Shown: in pieces, positions 17,841 to 26,389 of the stretch
How the letters are laid out: every line of letters begins with the position of its first letter
Numbering within the stretch: the first letter of the stretch is position 1
DNA from: Saccharopolyspora thermophila
Lineage (GTDB): Bacteria > Actinomycetota > Actinomycetes > Mycobacteriales > Pseudonocardiaceae
Reading direction: 5' to 3'
DNA: 64,000 nucleotides
NCBI RefSeq assembly: GCF_014646075.1
Contig: NZ_BMMT01000005.1
Span: 62,001-126,000, forward strand
Made by a program: the position numbers and the translations under genes
The notes under the pieces: generated by a model
Told to the model about the DNA's origin: nothing
Databases searched by the model: none
Seen by the model: only the letters and a program-made list of their open reading frames with translations

Positions 17841-19043
17841 GTGAGCGAAGCACACGTCCAGAGCGAGGTCGGCCCGCTGCGCACGGTCCTGCTGCACCGT
17901 CCGGGCACCGAGTTGAAGCGGCTCACGCCGCGCAACAGCGATCAGTTGCTGTTCGACGCCATCCCGTGGGTCGACCGGGCGCAGGAGGAGCACGACGCGT
18001 TCGCCGAGGTGCTGCGCTCCCGAGGCGTGGAGGTCCTGCTGCTACGCGAGCTACTCACCGAGACGCTGTGCGACGCCCGCGCGCGGGCCGCCGCCGTGCT
18101 CTCGAGCGTGGACGAGCTCCGGGTGGGCACCGACATCGCCGACACCCTGCGCTCGCACCTGTCCAGTGTGGACCAGTCGACGCTGGCCGAGATCCTCATC
18201 GCGGGCATGACGTTCGAGGAACTGCCCGCCGCCGAAGGCCAGTCGCTGGTCCGCCGCATGCATCATCCGCACGACTTCGCCATCGACCCGCTGCCGAACC
18301 TGCTGTTCACCCGGGACTCGTCGATGTGGGTCGGGGACCGGGTGGCGATCGCGGCCCTGGCGATGCCCGCGCGCCGCCGCGAGTCGGCGCTGACCGACCT
18401 CGTCTACGCTTACCACCCGCGCTTCTCGCGCTCCGCCCGCGCCTACGGCGCGCACTCCGCGCCGGTCGAGGGCGGCGACGTGCTGCTGCTGGCGCCGGGC
18501 GTGGTCGCGATCGGCGTCGGGGAGCGCACCACCCCGGCCGGCGCCGAGTCCTTCGCCCGGTCGATGTTCGCCGACAACCTCGCGCACACCGTGCTGGCGG
18601 TGCCGATCGAGCAGCGGCGGGCGTCGATGCACCTGGACACGGTGTGCACGATGGTTGACCGCGACGCGGTGGTGATGTACCCGGCGGTCCAGCATTCGCT
18701 GCAGGCGTACACGATGCGCCCGCTGGATGGCGAGTTCGCGGTGTCCGGACCGACTCCGTTCTTGACCGCGGCGGCGGAGGCGATGGGCATCGACCACCTG
18801 CGGGTGATCGACACCGGTCTGGACCCGGTGACGGCCGAGCGCGAGCAGTGGGAGGACGGCAACAACACGCTCGCCGTGGCGCCGGGTGTCGTGGTGGCCT
18901 ACGAGCGCAACGCCGAGACCAATGCGCGTCTGGAGGACGCCGGGATCGAGGTGTTGCGCATCAGCGGCTCCGAACTCGGCTCCGGTCGCGGGGGCCCGCG
19001 CTGCATGTCGTGCCCGATCGTCCGCGCGGCGCTGTCCCGCTGA
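17841..19043 (+). CDS. arcA: Arginine deiminase
   Basis: It hydrolyses arginine to citrulline and ammonia. The 400-residue length is normal. Guanidino-modifying enzyme residues are visible: [14 protein letters not shown] (substrate Asp), [20 protein letters not shown] (catalytic His) and the C-terminal [12 protein letters not shown] containing the nucleophilic Cys. GTG 17841 starts [20 protein letters not shown], the canonical N-terminus; the longer frame to 17757 runs through an A/T-rich promoter region. Ornithine carbamoyltransferase and carbamate kinase genes are absent nearby, so a full energy-yielding pathway is not encoded here; nitrogen release or acid protection are alternatives. Confidence 0.95.
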   Translation: MSEAHVQSEVGPLRTVLLHRPGTELKRLTPRNSDQLLFDAIPWVDRAQEEHDAFAEVLRSRGVEVLLLRELLTETLCDARARAAAVLSSVDELRVGTDIADTLRSHLSSVDQSTLAEILIAGMTFEELPAAEGQSLVRRMHHPHDFAIDPLPNLLFTRDSSMWVGDRVAIAALAMPARRRESALTDLVYAYHPRFSRSARAYGAHSAPVEGGDVLLLAPGVVAIGVGERTTPAGAESFARSMFADNLAHTVLAVPIEQRRASMHLDTVCTMVDRDAVVMYPAVQHSLQAYTMRPLDGEFAVSGPTPFLTAAAEAMGIDHLRVIDTGLDPVTAEREQWEDGNNTLAVAPGVVVAYERNAETNARLEDAGIEVLRISGSELGSGRGGPRCMSCPIVRAALSR

Positions 19044-19173
19044 TCGCGAACGCGGCGGTGACGTGGAAATCGCATTCTCGTGATCCGCCCACGGATTATT
19101 CGACGCGGAAACGCCGCGATACGCGCAGGAAAACGTCACCGCCGCACAGCAGCCGCCTACCTGGGTAAACGTG

Positions 19174-19262
19174 CAAGGTTTGGCTTGGCTACCCTGTTTG
19201 AGGATTGCCTCATCTCACCATTGCGAACCAAGGCTGACCACATTTTTCTTAGGCGATCCTGA
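19174..19262 (+). promoter_or_regulatory. Degenerate IdeR-type boxes upstream of ferritin
   Basis: Two weak matches to the IdeR consensus, CAAGGTTTGGCTTGGCTAC (19174-19192, about 12/19) and TTTTCTTAGGCGATCCTGA (19244-19262, about 13/19), flank an inverted repeat TGAGG/CCTCA at 19199-19212. Tandem weak IdeR boxes upstream activate bfrB in M. tuberculosis; the arrangement here suggests iron-dependent activation of ferritin. Confidence 0.45.
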
Positions 19263-19298
19263 AATGAATCTGGACTGATTCCAGAGTATATTGGCGGC

Positions 19299-19862
19299 AT
19301 GGCTATCACCGCGAAAAAAATTCATCACAAGGAATCGAAGTTCGAGCACCTGCTGCAGGAGCAGATCCGAAACGAGTTCACCGCCTCGCAGCAGTATGTC
19401 GCGGTCGCGGTGTGGTTCGACAACGAAGATCTGCCCCGGCTGGCGTCGTACTTCTACCGGCAGGCGCTCGAGGAGCGCAACCACGCGATGATGATCGTCC
19501 AGTACCTCATGGACACCAACGTCAAGCCGATCATCCCGGCCGTGGAGCAGGTCCGCAACGACTTCACCGAGGCCCGCGAGCTCGTCGCGCTCGCGCTCGA
19601 GCAGGAGCGCGAGGTGACCCGCGAGATCGAGACCCTCGCCAGGACCGCCCGCGAGGAGGGCGACTATCTCGGTGAGCAGTTCATGCAGTGGTTCCTCAGG
19701 GAGCAGGTTGAGGAGGTCTCCTCGATGACCACGCTGCTCAACGTGGTGGACCGCGCCAAGGGCAACCTCTTCGACGTGGAGAACTACCTCGCCCGCGAGT
19801 CGATCGGCGACGAGGGCGGCCTGGATGCCACGGCCCCGAAGGTCGCCGGCGGCGCCCTCTGA
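19299..19862 (+). CDS. bfrB: Ferritin (BfrB-type iron-storage protein)
   Basis: A 187-residue four-helix ferritin. Ferroxidase residues are visible in LLQEQIRNEFTASQQY, YRQALEERNHAMMI (ExxH) and QWFLREQVEEVSSM. No haem-binding methionine pocket is evident, so it is a non-haem ferritin. It oxidises and stores iron as a 24-mer in the cytosol. The C-terminus after residue 165 is a short flexible tail. Linked to the iron-boxed DUF2470 gene and a GDPD gene as in M. tuberculosis Rv3839-Rv3842c. Its upstream region is unusually A/T-rich with several dyads. Confidence 0.94.
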   Translation: MAITAKKIHHKESKFEHLLQEQIRNEFTASQQYVAVAVWFDNEDLPRLASYFYRQALEERNHAMMIVQYLMDTNVKPIIPAVEQVRNDFTEARELVALALEQEREVTREIETLARTAREEGDYLGEQFMQWFLREQVEEVSSMTTLLNVVDRAKGNLFDVENYLARESIGDEGGLDATAPKVAGGAL

Positions 19863-19875
19863 TCCCGCGCCGGCA

Positions 19876-19906
19876 GGCACCTCCGCTGCCCCAGGGTGGA
19901 GGTGCC
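19876..19906. terminator. Hairpin between ferritin and sigma-partner genes
   Basis: Perfect nine-base arms GGCACCTCC (19876-19884) and GGAGGTGCC (19898-19906) enclose a 13-base loop between convergent genes. It can serve both strands. Confidence 0.6.
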
Positions 19907-19920
19907 CGCAGCGCATGCGG

Positions 19921-20409
19921 TCACGGCGTGGCGGGATTCGCCTCGCTGGTCGGGTGCTGCGATGACGACTGGTTCGGGGCGCTGGTCTCGGACGGCTTCG
20001 TGGACGTCGGCTCCGGTCGCGTGGTCTCCGTCCGCAGGATCGTCGGCGACGGCGTGTGGCTCGGCGGCGGGACGGTGATCGCCGGGGCCGGCGGTATCTG
20101 CCCCGGCGGCAGCGGCACGGCCGGAGGCTCCGACGGGTGGCGCGTGGTGGTGGAGCTCGGTTTCGGCAGCGGATCCAGGACCGTCGGCACCGCCGGTCGC
20201 ACCGGCTGGTCCGGCTGGTGGCTGACCAGCGCCACTCCGCCGCCCACCAGCAGCATCGCCGCGAGCGCGCTGCCCGCCGCGGCCATCATCCCGGCGCGCT
20301 GACGACGGCGGCGCGCGCCCGCGACCAGCGACCACTCCGCCCCGGTCCGCACCGGGATGTCCAGCCGGTCCTCCCGGAAGATCCGCCGCAGCTCCTCCTC
20401 CAGATCCAT
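19921..20409 (-). CDS. Membrane protein coupled to ECF sigma factor (possible anti-sigma)
   Basis: The 162-residue protein has a charged cytosolic N-terminus (DLEEELRRIFREDRLDIPV), one membrane helix at about residues 36-58, and a Pro/Ser/Thr-rich outer tail without a folded domain. Its ATG overlaps the sigma-factor stop by one base (TGATG), so the two are translated together. That gene order and topology suggest an anti-sigma or sensor partner, although the HxxxCxxC zinc motif of classical anti-sigma factors is absent. The cell-wall-spanning tail could sense the outside. Confidence 0.7.
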   Translation of the reverse strand: MDLEEELRRIFREDRLDIPVRTGAEWSLVAGARRRRQRAGMMAAAGSALAAMLLVGGGVALVSHQPDQPVRPAVPTVLDPLPKPSSTTTRHPSEPPAVPLPPGQIPPAPAITVPPPSHTPSPTILRTETTRPEPTSTKPSETSAPNQSSSQHPTSEANPATP

Positions 20410-20987
20410 CACACGCCACCCCCCTCCACCAGTGCCCCGAGCCTTTTGCGCAGCGTCGCCAGCGCCTTGCTCGCCTGGCTCTTGACCGTCCCGCAGCTCA
20501 CGCCGAGCGCCTCGGCGATCTCCGCCTCGGAGAGACCTTCGTAGTAACGCAGCACGACCACGGCGCGTTGCCTCGGCGGCAGACCGCGCAGCGCCTGCCA
20601 CAGCGGCTCGTCCTCCAGGCGGTCGTGCCGGGCCGCCGCTGGGACGTCCGGGAAGTCGGCGAGCAGCGTCTCGCGCCGGGTGCGGCGCCATCGGCTGACG
20701 TGGGTGTTCGCCATCGCCCTGCGCACGTAGGCGCCCGGGTCCGCGCAGGTGCGGCTGATCTTCGCCCAGCGGGCGCCGACCTTCTCCAGCACGGTCTGGA
20801 CCAAATCGGCGGCGTCGTGGGGGTTTCCGGTCAGGGCGTGGCCGTAGCGCATCAGCCCGGGCAGCGCCACCCGGACGAACTCCGCGAAATCATCTTCGAT
20901 CGCCGCCATGTCCCCCCGACGCGCCCGCCCGCGGTAGGCGCCCGACGCCTCGGTGGCGGCCGGCACTGCGGGCAGGTGCGCGGTCAC
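20409..20987 (-). CDS. SigE-family ECF RNA polymerase sigma factor
   Basis: Region 2 (about residues 32-95, FAEFVRVALPGLMRYGHALT, DAADLVQTVLEKV) and region 4 (about 130-185, LPPRQRAVVVLRYYEGLSEA, LGVSCGTVKSQASKAL) are clear. The sequence is typical of the actinomycete SigE-family subgroup whose members are often paired with a single-span membrane protein, as here. GTG at 20987 is preceded by GGAGGGGGTGGAGG; an ATG at 20909 (AAIEDDFAEFV) is an alternative start much nearer the domain. Its promoter targets are not visible. Confidence 0.92.
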   Translation of the reverse strand: MTAHLPAVPAATEASGAYRGRARRGDMAAIEDDFAEFVRVALPGLMRYGHALTGNPHDAADLVQTVLEKVGARWAKISRTCADPGAYVRRAMANTHVSRWRRTRRETLLADFPDVPAAARHDRLEDEPLWQALRGLPPRQRAVVVLRYYEGLSEAEIAEALGVSCGTVKSQASKALATLRKRLGALVEGGGV

Positions 20988-21084
20988 CCTCCACCCCCTC
21001 CAGGTCGGATATCGCCGTGGAGGGACACGCCGTCACAGCCCGCGGGGGTTGCCCGTGTATCGGTTTGATCACGCGAACGGCGCA

Positions 21085-21122
21085 CCGCCGACCTCGGTTC
21101 CGGCGGGAACCGCGGTCGGCGG
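21085..21122 (-). terminator. Strong hairpin after SEC-C gene
   Basis: Arms at 21085-21101 and 21106-21122 pair over 17 positions with one mismatch around a four-base GGCG loop, six bases beyond the stop of the minus-strand SEC-C gene. It lacks a T-tract, as is usual in high-GC actinobacteria. Confidence 0.7.
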
Positions 21123-21127
21123 CTGGT

Positions 21128-22078
21128 TCAGCGGATGGTGACCTGGCGGCCGCGCAGGCCGTCGCGGGCGCGGCGCTCGGCGGCGTTCAGTGGCTCGTCG
21201 TCCAGCGACGCGAGGGCCTCGGTCAGCCGCCGCCCCATCGCCGCGGCAGGCTCGTCCCACTCGCGCGCGTGCTTCTCGCGGTCCAGGTCCCACACCGGGA
21301 CCAGCAGGCCGTGCGCGCGGAACGATCCGGCGTACCGGCTGTCCTCGCCGAGGGAGAGCTCACCGCGCGCGGACAGCCGGGCGAGCGCCGCCAGCAGCTG
21401 CTCCTCCGGCTCCGGGCGCACCCACCGCAGGTGGGCCTTCTCCCCGGCGTCCACCCAGTAGGCCGACCGCACGCCCTCGGCGGTCAGCCGGTCGGTCGGC
21501 ATGATCGCCGCGTTCGCCCGCTCCAGGGACAGCGCCACCTCTCCGGTCGGCTCCACGTCCTCCGGCAGCCACCAGGAGAAGTCCGGGTGCAGCTCGACCT
21601 CCAGGCCGGCGTCCGGGTCGAGCAGGTCCTGCAGGCGGGTCGGCACCGTGCCGACCTCGGCGGTCTCCGGCCCCACCACCGACAGGGACTGGCCGGGTTC
21701 GGCGGCCCGCACCCACTCCACCGCGCGGGCGAGATCCCGGCTGATATCACCGGAATGGGTCTGCACCTGGAGGCCGACGAACGACTTGTCGTCGTTGCGG
21801 CGCAGGGCCGCCGCGGCCATCGGCAGCACGGTCGCGAGGGTGACCTCGCCCTCCTCGCGCAGCGGCAGTCGTGCCGTCGCCGACGGCACGAACTCGCGCA
21901 GCGCGACCAGTTCGCATTCCGCGGCCAGCCCCTCGAAGGGCCTGGTCACGATCACGTCCGCGGCCCCGCCGGCGGCGCCGTGGCATGCCTTGTAGCGCTT
22001 GCCGGAACCGCATGGGCAGGGCTGCCGCGGCTTGATCCCGGTGTCCGCTGGAGGCTTCGTTGCGGTTCGCTTCGACAC
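21128..22078 (-). CDS. SEC-C motif protein (DUF5926-like)
   Basis: Near the N-terminus QPCPCGSGKRYKACHG (about residues 19-34) is a SEC-C zinc motif (CxCxxxxxxxxCH). The remaining 280 residues form a soluble domain that I recall as the actinobacterial DUF5926 family, with acidic PEPEEQLLAALARLSARGE and WDEPAAAMGRRLTEALASLD segments. The SEC-C motif binds zinc and mediates protein contact, as in SecA, but the job of this family is unknown. GTG start. It is 21 bp from the GDPD gene stop/start region and probably co-transcribed with it. Confidence 0.82.
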   Translation of the reverse strand: MSKRTATKPPADTGIKPRQPCPCGSGKRYKACHGAAGGAADVIVTRPFEGLAAECELVALREFVPSATARLPLREEGEVTLATVLPMAAAALRRNDDKSFVGLQVQTHSGDISRDLARAVEWVRAAEPGQSLSVVGPETAEVGTVPTRLQDLLDPDAGLEVELHPDFSWWLPEDVEPTGEVALSLERANAAIMPTDRLTAEGVRSAYWVDAGEKAHLRWVRPEPEEQLLAALARLSARGELSLGEDSRYAGSFRAHGLLVPVWDLDREKHAREWDEPAAAMGRRLTEALASLDDEPLNAAERRARDGLRGRQVTIR

Positions 22079-22099
22079 TGCGGGTCCCCTTACTCGCGG

Positions 22100-22951
22100 T
22101 TACTTCACCGTGACGCTACCGAACTGCCCGTTCCCCGATTCAGCCAGGTGGACGCGGGTGGCGGCGGGTGAGTTGGTGGCCACGAACCGCACTCCGGCGC
22201 GGTGGCAGAGAGCGACGTCGGCCGGGTCGTCCACAGTCCAACAGTAGGTGTCGCGGCCGCTCGCGGCGGCCCGGGCGACGAAATCGGGGTCGCGGCGCAG
22301 CAGCCGGATGTCCGGCCCGGCGAGGTCCGCCCATGGCGGCAGCTCGCCGGAGCGCCAACCGCTGCGGAACCGGTCGAACAGCAGCACCGTCGGGATCCGC
22401 GGCGCAGCCTTCCGGAAGCGGCGCACCGCGGACTGGGAGAACGACATCATCAGCACCTGCGACTTCTCCCGGTCCACCGGCGCGGCCAGGCCGTGGCGGG
22501 CCAGCAGGGCGACGAGCTTGTGCTCCACCAGCCCGCCGTAGCGGACGGGGTGCTTGGTCTCGATGAACAGCCGGACGTCGCGCGCGGTGTCGCGGACCAG
22601 GCCGAGCAGTTCGTCGAGGGTGAGCACGCCGTGCTCGCTGTTGTCCGGCGGCGGGCGGAGCAGGTCGTCGGCGGATTCGGGGAATTCACGGTGCCAGCCG
22701 CCGAAGTCGAGCGCGGACATCGCGGCGACGGTCAGTTCGCTGACGACGCCGCGGCCGCTGGAGGTGCGGTCGATACGACGGTCGTGCACGCACACGAGGT
22801 GTCCGTCACGGCTGACGCGGATATCGCATTCGAGAGCGTCGGCGCCCTGCTCGAGAGCCAGTTCGTAGGCAGCCCGGGTGTGCTCGGCACGGTGCGCGGA
22901 AGCCCCCCGGTGCGCAACGACGTCGGGGGTCGGCTGTGGCACGCGGCCCAT
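22100..22951 (-). CDS. Glycerophosphodiester phosphodiesterase
   Basis: It hydrolyses glycerophosphodiesters to glycerol-3-phosphate and an alcohol. The GDPD signature is intact: VAHRGASAHRAEHT (catalytic His), ALECDIRVSRDGHLVCVHD (metal Glu/Asp and second His) and FIETKHP. The barrel continues through DTYCWTVDDPADVALCHRAG to the end. There is no signal peptide, so it is cytosolic, of UgpQ type. It is the likely equivalent of Rv3842c (GlpQ1), next to ferritin as in mycobacteria, with the sigma and SEC-C genes inserted between. Confidence 0.93.
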   Translation of the reverse strand: MGRVPQPTPDVVAHRGASAHRAEHTRAAYELALEQGADALECDIRVSRDGHLVCVHDRRIDRTSSGRGVVSELTVAAMSALDFGGWHREFPESADDLLRPPPDNSEHGVLTLDELLGLVRDTARDVRLFIETKHPVRYGGLVEHKLVALLARHGLAAPVDREKSQVLMMSFSQSAVRRFRKAAPRIPTVLLFDRFRSGWRSGELPPWADLAGPDIRLLRRDPDFVARAAASGRDTYCWTVDDPADVALCHRAGVRFVATNSPAATRVHLAESGNGQFGSVTVK

Positions 22952-23026
22952 TATGCGGGCGGCACCGGCTCCGCGCCGTCAGGTGTGACATAACGCTGAA
23001 ATTCACCCTGGCCGGGGAACGTCGGG

Positions 23027-23938
23027 TCAGCGGGGGGCGGTGCTCGGGCGGGGCGCCCGCGGCGGCGGTGGCGCCGCGCGGACCGCGCGCACCCACAGGT
23101 GCCTGAGCTCGGTCGGGTTCACCGGGAGCAGCAGGCGGTTGAGGTACCTGATCACCCGGACGGTCAGCATCGCGAGGACCGCGACGAGGGCGTCGTTGAG
23201 CGCGTGCAGCACCACGCCGTCGGCCAGCGCCTGCACGCCGGTGCGGAATCCCCACGCGAAGGTGAACCAGCCCAGCAGCAGGGTCGCCGTCCACGTCACC
23301 CACCAGAACCGCACCAGCAGCGTCGGGTACGGTCGCGCACCGCGCTCCCGCTCGCCCTCCGCGGCCAGCACCGTGTGCTCCAGCTCGGCCAGGGCCGACC
23401 CGGGCACCAGCAGGTTGAGCCCGGGCACGAGCACGCCCACCACGACCTGCCAGTCCGGGCGGGCGTTGCGCACCCCGATGCGCTGCGCCGCCGCTGCCCG
23501 CGCCCGCAGCGCCCACAGCACCACGAACAGGCCGCTGAACGCACCGAGCGGCCACAGGATCAGGCCGGTCGTGCCGACCAGGGCGTCGGAGATCGCCAGC
23601 ACCGTGCGCGACAGCGCCTGGCTGCGGCTGATCAGCAGCAGGACGTAGCGCCAGCCCTCGGCGAAGGCGGCCAGGCCCGCCACCCCGGCGGTGATCCACA
23701 GCGTCGCGACCGCGGTCGCGCCGGTCGCCTCGGCACGGCGCGCCGGATCGCCCTGCTGCTGCACCGGCAGGGCCAGCGGCCACCGCCACGCCAACAGCGG
23801 GAAGCCCCAGCGCGGCACGGCCGGGTAGGCGGGCGGACCGGTGTAGCGGCGCGCCCGCCGCGGCGGCCGGACGGGGCGCGGCCCACCCGGCGGAGTGGCG
23901 ACCCACTCCACCCGGGCGGGCGGAACTCGGCTGCTCAC
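23027..23938 (-). CDS. DUF4328-like multi-span membrane protein
   Basis: After a Pro/Arg-rich cytosolic N-terminus (about 70 residues) come six hydrophobic segments, ending in AMLTVRVIRYLNRLLLP and a basic Pro/Ala tail. The segment SRSQALSRTVLAISDALVG and the NLLVPGSALAELEHTV pattern fit DUF4328, an actinobacterial membrane family of unknown role. GTG 23938 overlaps the rhodanese stop codon (GTGA), giving a two-gene operon; starting further upstream would read through the rhodanese gene in another frame. Confidence 0.75.
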   Translation of the reverse strand: MSSRVPPARVEWVATPPGGPRPVRPPRRARRYTGPPAYPAVPRWGFPLLAWRWPLALPVQQQGDPARRAEATGATAVATLWITAGVAGLAAFAEGWRYVLLLISRSQALSRTVLAISDALVGTTGLILWPLGAFSGLFVVLWALRARAAAAQRIGVRNARPDWQVVVGVLVPGLNLLVPGSALAELEHTVLAAEGERERGARPYPTLLVRFWWVTWTATLLLGWFTFAWGFRTGVQALADGVVLHALNDALVAVLAMLTVRVIRYLNRLLLPVNPTELRHLWVRAVRAAPPPPRAPRPSTAPR

Positions 23939-24294
23939 AGCACGTACGGCTCGCCGTCGGCGTCGTCGGAAACCAGCGGACGGCCGAGGGCCGCCCACCC
24001 GTTCATGCCGCGCTCGACGTTGACCGCGTCCCAGCCGTTGGCGTTGAGGTACGCGGTGACCTTGGCCGACCGGCCGCCGGAGCGGCAGATCACGTAGAGC
24101 TGGTCGGCCTCCGGGATCTCGTCGAGCCGCTGCACGAGCTCGCTCATCGGGATGTGCACGGCGCCGGGCGCGTGCCCCGCCTGCCACTCGTTGGCCTCGC
24201 GGACGTCGAGGAGCACGCTGCCCGCCGGCAACTGCACGGGCAGCTCCTCGGGCTGCACGCCGGGCACCTGATGACCGGGAACTGGGGTAGTCAC
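23935..24294 (-). CDS. Single-domain rhodanese-like protein
   Basis: A 119-residue rhodanese domain with LLDVREANEWQAGHAPGA, HIPMSEL and the active-site loop YVICRSGGRSAKV, whose Cys carries the persulfide. The loop CRSGGRS is of the sulfurtransferase type rather than phosphatase. It acts in the cytosol on sulfane sulfur; the acceptor is unknown. First gene of an overlapping pair with the DUF4328-like protein and divergent from the small gene at 24491. Confidence 0.92.
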   Translation of the reverse strand: MTTPVPGHQVPGVQPEELPVQLPAGSVLLDVREANEWQAGHAPGAVHIPMSELVQRLDEIPEADQLYVICRSGGRSAKVTAYLNANGWDAVNVERGMNGWAALGRPLVSDDADGEPYVL

Positions 24295-24490
24295 GCACCC
24301 GATGCTGCCACGCGGCGCGTACCAGCGGTGTGAGGGTCGTGTCGGCCCGGCGCTGACCAGGCAGGACGCGAGGTCGTTTCGGGGTTGCTCACGCTTTCGG
24401 AGGGAACTTCGGCGGGAAGACCGGTTTCAAGATCATTACGTGCCACAGTGGGCTGCGGTTGATCCAGCCGCCGACCGAAGGGGGACCCCC

Positions 24491-24766
24491 ATGTCATGTC
24501 GAGCCATTCTCCGCTGGCCGAACGGCAGTCCGTGGGGACATCTGGCCACCGTCGGCCACGACGGCGGGCTGCCGCGCTTCGCCGGGTTCGTGCGGATGGA
24601 CGATCCCCGGGTGCGTGCCCTGCTGGACCGCGTTTCGGTCCGGCACGTCGACGGCGACATGCTCGAGGTGCACTTCACGACCGAGTCCGAGCTGCCCACC
24701 GTGCACGACAGGGCGCCCCGCCCGGCGCACGGCCGGACAGGGCGCCCGTCACCCACGAGAACGTGA
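24491..24766 (+). CDS. Small protein of unknown function
   Basis: From ATG 24491, preceded by GAAGGGGG, a 91-residue soluble protein begins SCRAILRWPNGSPWGHLATV. Third codon positions are nearly all G or C, as in neighbouring genes, which supports real coding. No motif is recognised; the basic, Pro-rich last 20 residues look disordered. It ends at the base before the actP stop, so the two convergent genes abut with no room for a terminator. Confidence 0.5.
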   Translation: MSCRAILRWPNGSPWGHLATVGHDGGLPRFAGFVRMDDPRVRALLDRVSVRHVDGDMLEVHFTTESELPTVHDRAPRPAHGRTGRPSPTRT

Positions 24767-26389
24767 TCAGTGCGAGACGGCCTTCTCCGCACCGGCGCCG
24801 GTCAGCGACCGGACCTCCATCTCGGCGTACTTCGCGTCGTTGAACGGCTCCTTGCTCAGCACCGTGCCCAGGTAGCCGAGCAGGAACGACACCGGGATCG
24901 ACACCAGCCCCGGGTTCTTCAGCGGGAAGAACGCGAAGTCCAGCGACGGGAACATGGCGGTGTCGCTACCGGACACCGCGGGCGAGAACACGATGAGGCC
25001 GATCGTGACCGCCAGACCGCCGTAGATGCTCCACAGCGCGCCGGTCGTGTTGAACCGCTTCCAGAACAGCGAGTACAGCAGCGTCGGCAGGTTCGCCGAG
25101 GCGGCGACGGCGAAGGCCAGCGCCACCAGGAACGCCACGTTCTGCCCGTTGGCCGCGATGCCGCCGAGGATCGACACCACGCCGATGACCACCGCGGTGA
25201 TCCGGGCGACCCGAACCTCCTGGGCCTTGTCGTCGACCGCGCCCTTCTTGACCACGTTGGCGTAGATGTCGTGCGCGAAGGAGGCCGACGCGGTGATGGT
25301 CAGCCCGGCGACGACCGCGAGGATCGTCGCGAACGCCACCGCGGAGATGAAGCCGAGCAGCAGCGGGCCGCCGAGCTCCAGCGCCAGCAGCGGCGCCGCC
25401 GAGTTCACCCCGCCCGGGGCCTTCTTGATCACATCCGGCCCGACCAGCGCCCCAGCGCCGTAGCCCAGGACCAGCGTGAACAGGTAGAACAGGCCGATCA
25501 GCCAGATCGCCCAGACCACCGAGCGACGGGCCTCCTTGGCGGTGGGCACGGTGTAGAACCGCATCAGCACGTGCGGCAGACCGGCGGTGCCGAGCACCAG
25601 CGCGATGCCGAGCGAGACGAAGTCCAGCTGGGTGATGCCGGTCTTGCCGTACTGGGCGCCCGGGTTGAGCACCTTCTCACCGGCGATCTCGGCCGCCGAG
25701 CCGAGCAGCCCGGACAGGTTGAAGCCGTACCGGCCCAGCACCCACACCGTCATCACGAAGGCGCCGGCGATGAGCAGCGTGGCCTTGATGATCTGCACCC
25801 ACGTGGTGCCGCGCATGCCGCCGACCAGCACGTACAGGATCATCAGCGCACCGACGACGGCGATCACCACGGCCTGCCCGGCCTTGCTGGTGATACCCAG
25901 CAGTAGCGCGACCAGACCACCGGCACCGGCCATCTGCGCCAGCAGGTAGAAGAACGTCACCGCCAGGGTGGACAGCGACGCGGCGGTGCGCACCGGCCGT
26001 TCCTTCATCCGGAAGCTGAGCACGTCGCCCAGCGTGTACTTGCCGGTGTTGCGCAGCAGTTCCGCGACCAGCAGCAGCGCCACCAGCCAGGCGACCAGGA
26101 AGCCGATCGAGTACAGGAACCCGTCGTAGCCGTAGACCGCGATGGCCCCGGCGATGCCGAGGAACGAGGCGGCCGACAGGTAGTCACCGGCGATCGCGAC
26201 ACCGTTCTGCGGGCCGGTGAACGCGTGCCCGGCCGCGTAGTAGTCCGACGCGGTCCTGGTGTTGCGGCTCGCCCGGAAGACGATGACCAGGGTGACCGCG
26301 ACGAACAGCGCGAAGATCCCGATGTTCAGCAGCGCGTTGTCGGAGGTGTCGCCCTGCGCCTGGGCGAGCGGGGACAGTGCGGCGATCAC
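24767..26389 (-). CDS. actP: Cation/acetate (monocarboxylate) symporter
   Basis: A 540-residue sodium:solute symporter with about 13 membrane spans. ActP-like features are FRASRNTRTASDYYAAGHAF, GDYLSAASFLGIAGAI, VLVGGMRGTTWVQIIKA and GTAGLPHVLMRFYTV. It would take up acetate, pyruvate or propionate with sodium or protons. GTG 26389 overlaps the stop of the DUF485 gene (GTGA), the standard DUF485-actP pair. The local LytS/LytR-type regulators are likely controllers. Confidence 0.92.
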   Translation of the reverse strand: MIAALSPLAQAQGDTSDNALLNIGIFALFVAVTLVIVFRASRNTRTASDYYAAGHAFTGPQNGVAIAGDYLSAASFLGIAGAIAVYGYDGFLYSIGFLVAWLVALLLVAELLRNTGKYTLGDVLSFRMKERPVRTAASLSTLAVTFFYLLAQMAGAGGLVALLLGITSKAGQAVVIAVVGALMILYVLVGGMRGTTWVQIIKATLLIAGAFVMTVWVLGRYGFNLSGLLGSAAEIAGEKVLNPGAQYGKTGITQLDFVSLGIALVLGTAGLPHVLMRFYTVPTAKEARRSVVWAIWLIGLFYLFTLVLGYGAGALVGPDVIKKAPGGVNSAAPLLALELGGPLLLGFISAVAFATILAVVAGLTITASASFAHDIYANVVKKGAVDDKAQEVRVARITAVVIGVVSILGGIAANGQNVAFLVALAFAVAASANLPTLLYSLFWKRFNTTGALWSIYGGLAVTIGLIVFSPAVSGSDTAMFPSLDFAFFPLKNPGLVSIPVSFLLGYLGTVLSKEPFNDAKYAEMEVRSLTGAGAEKAVSH

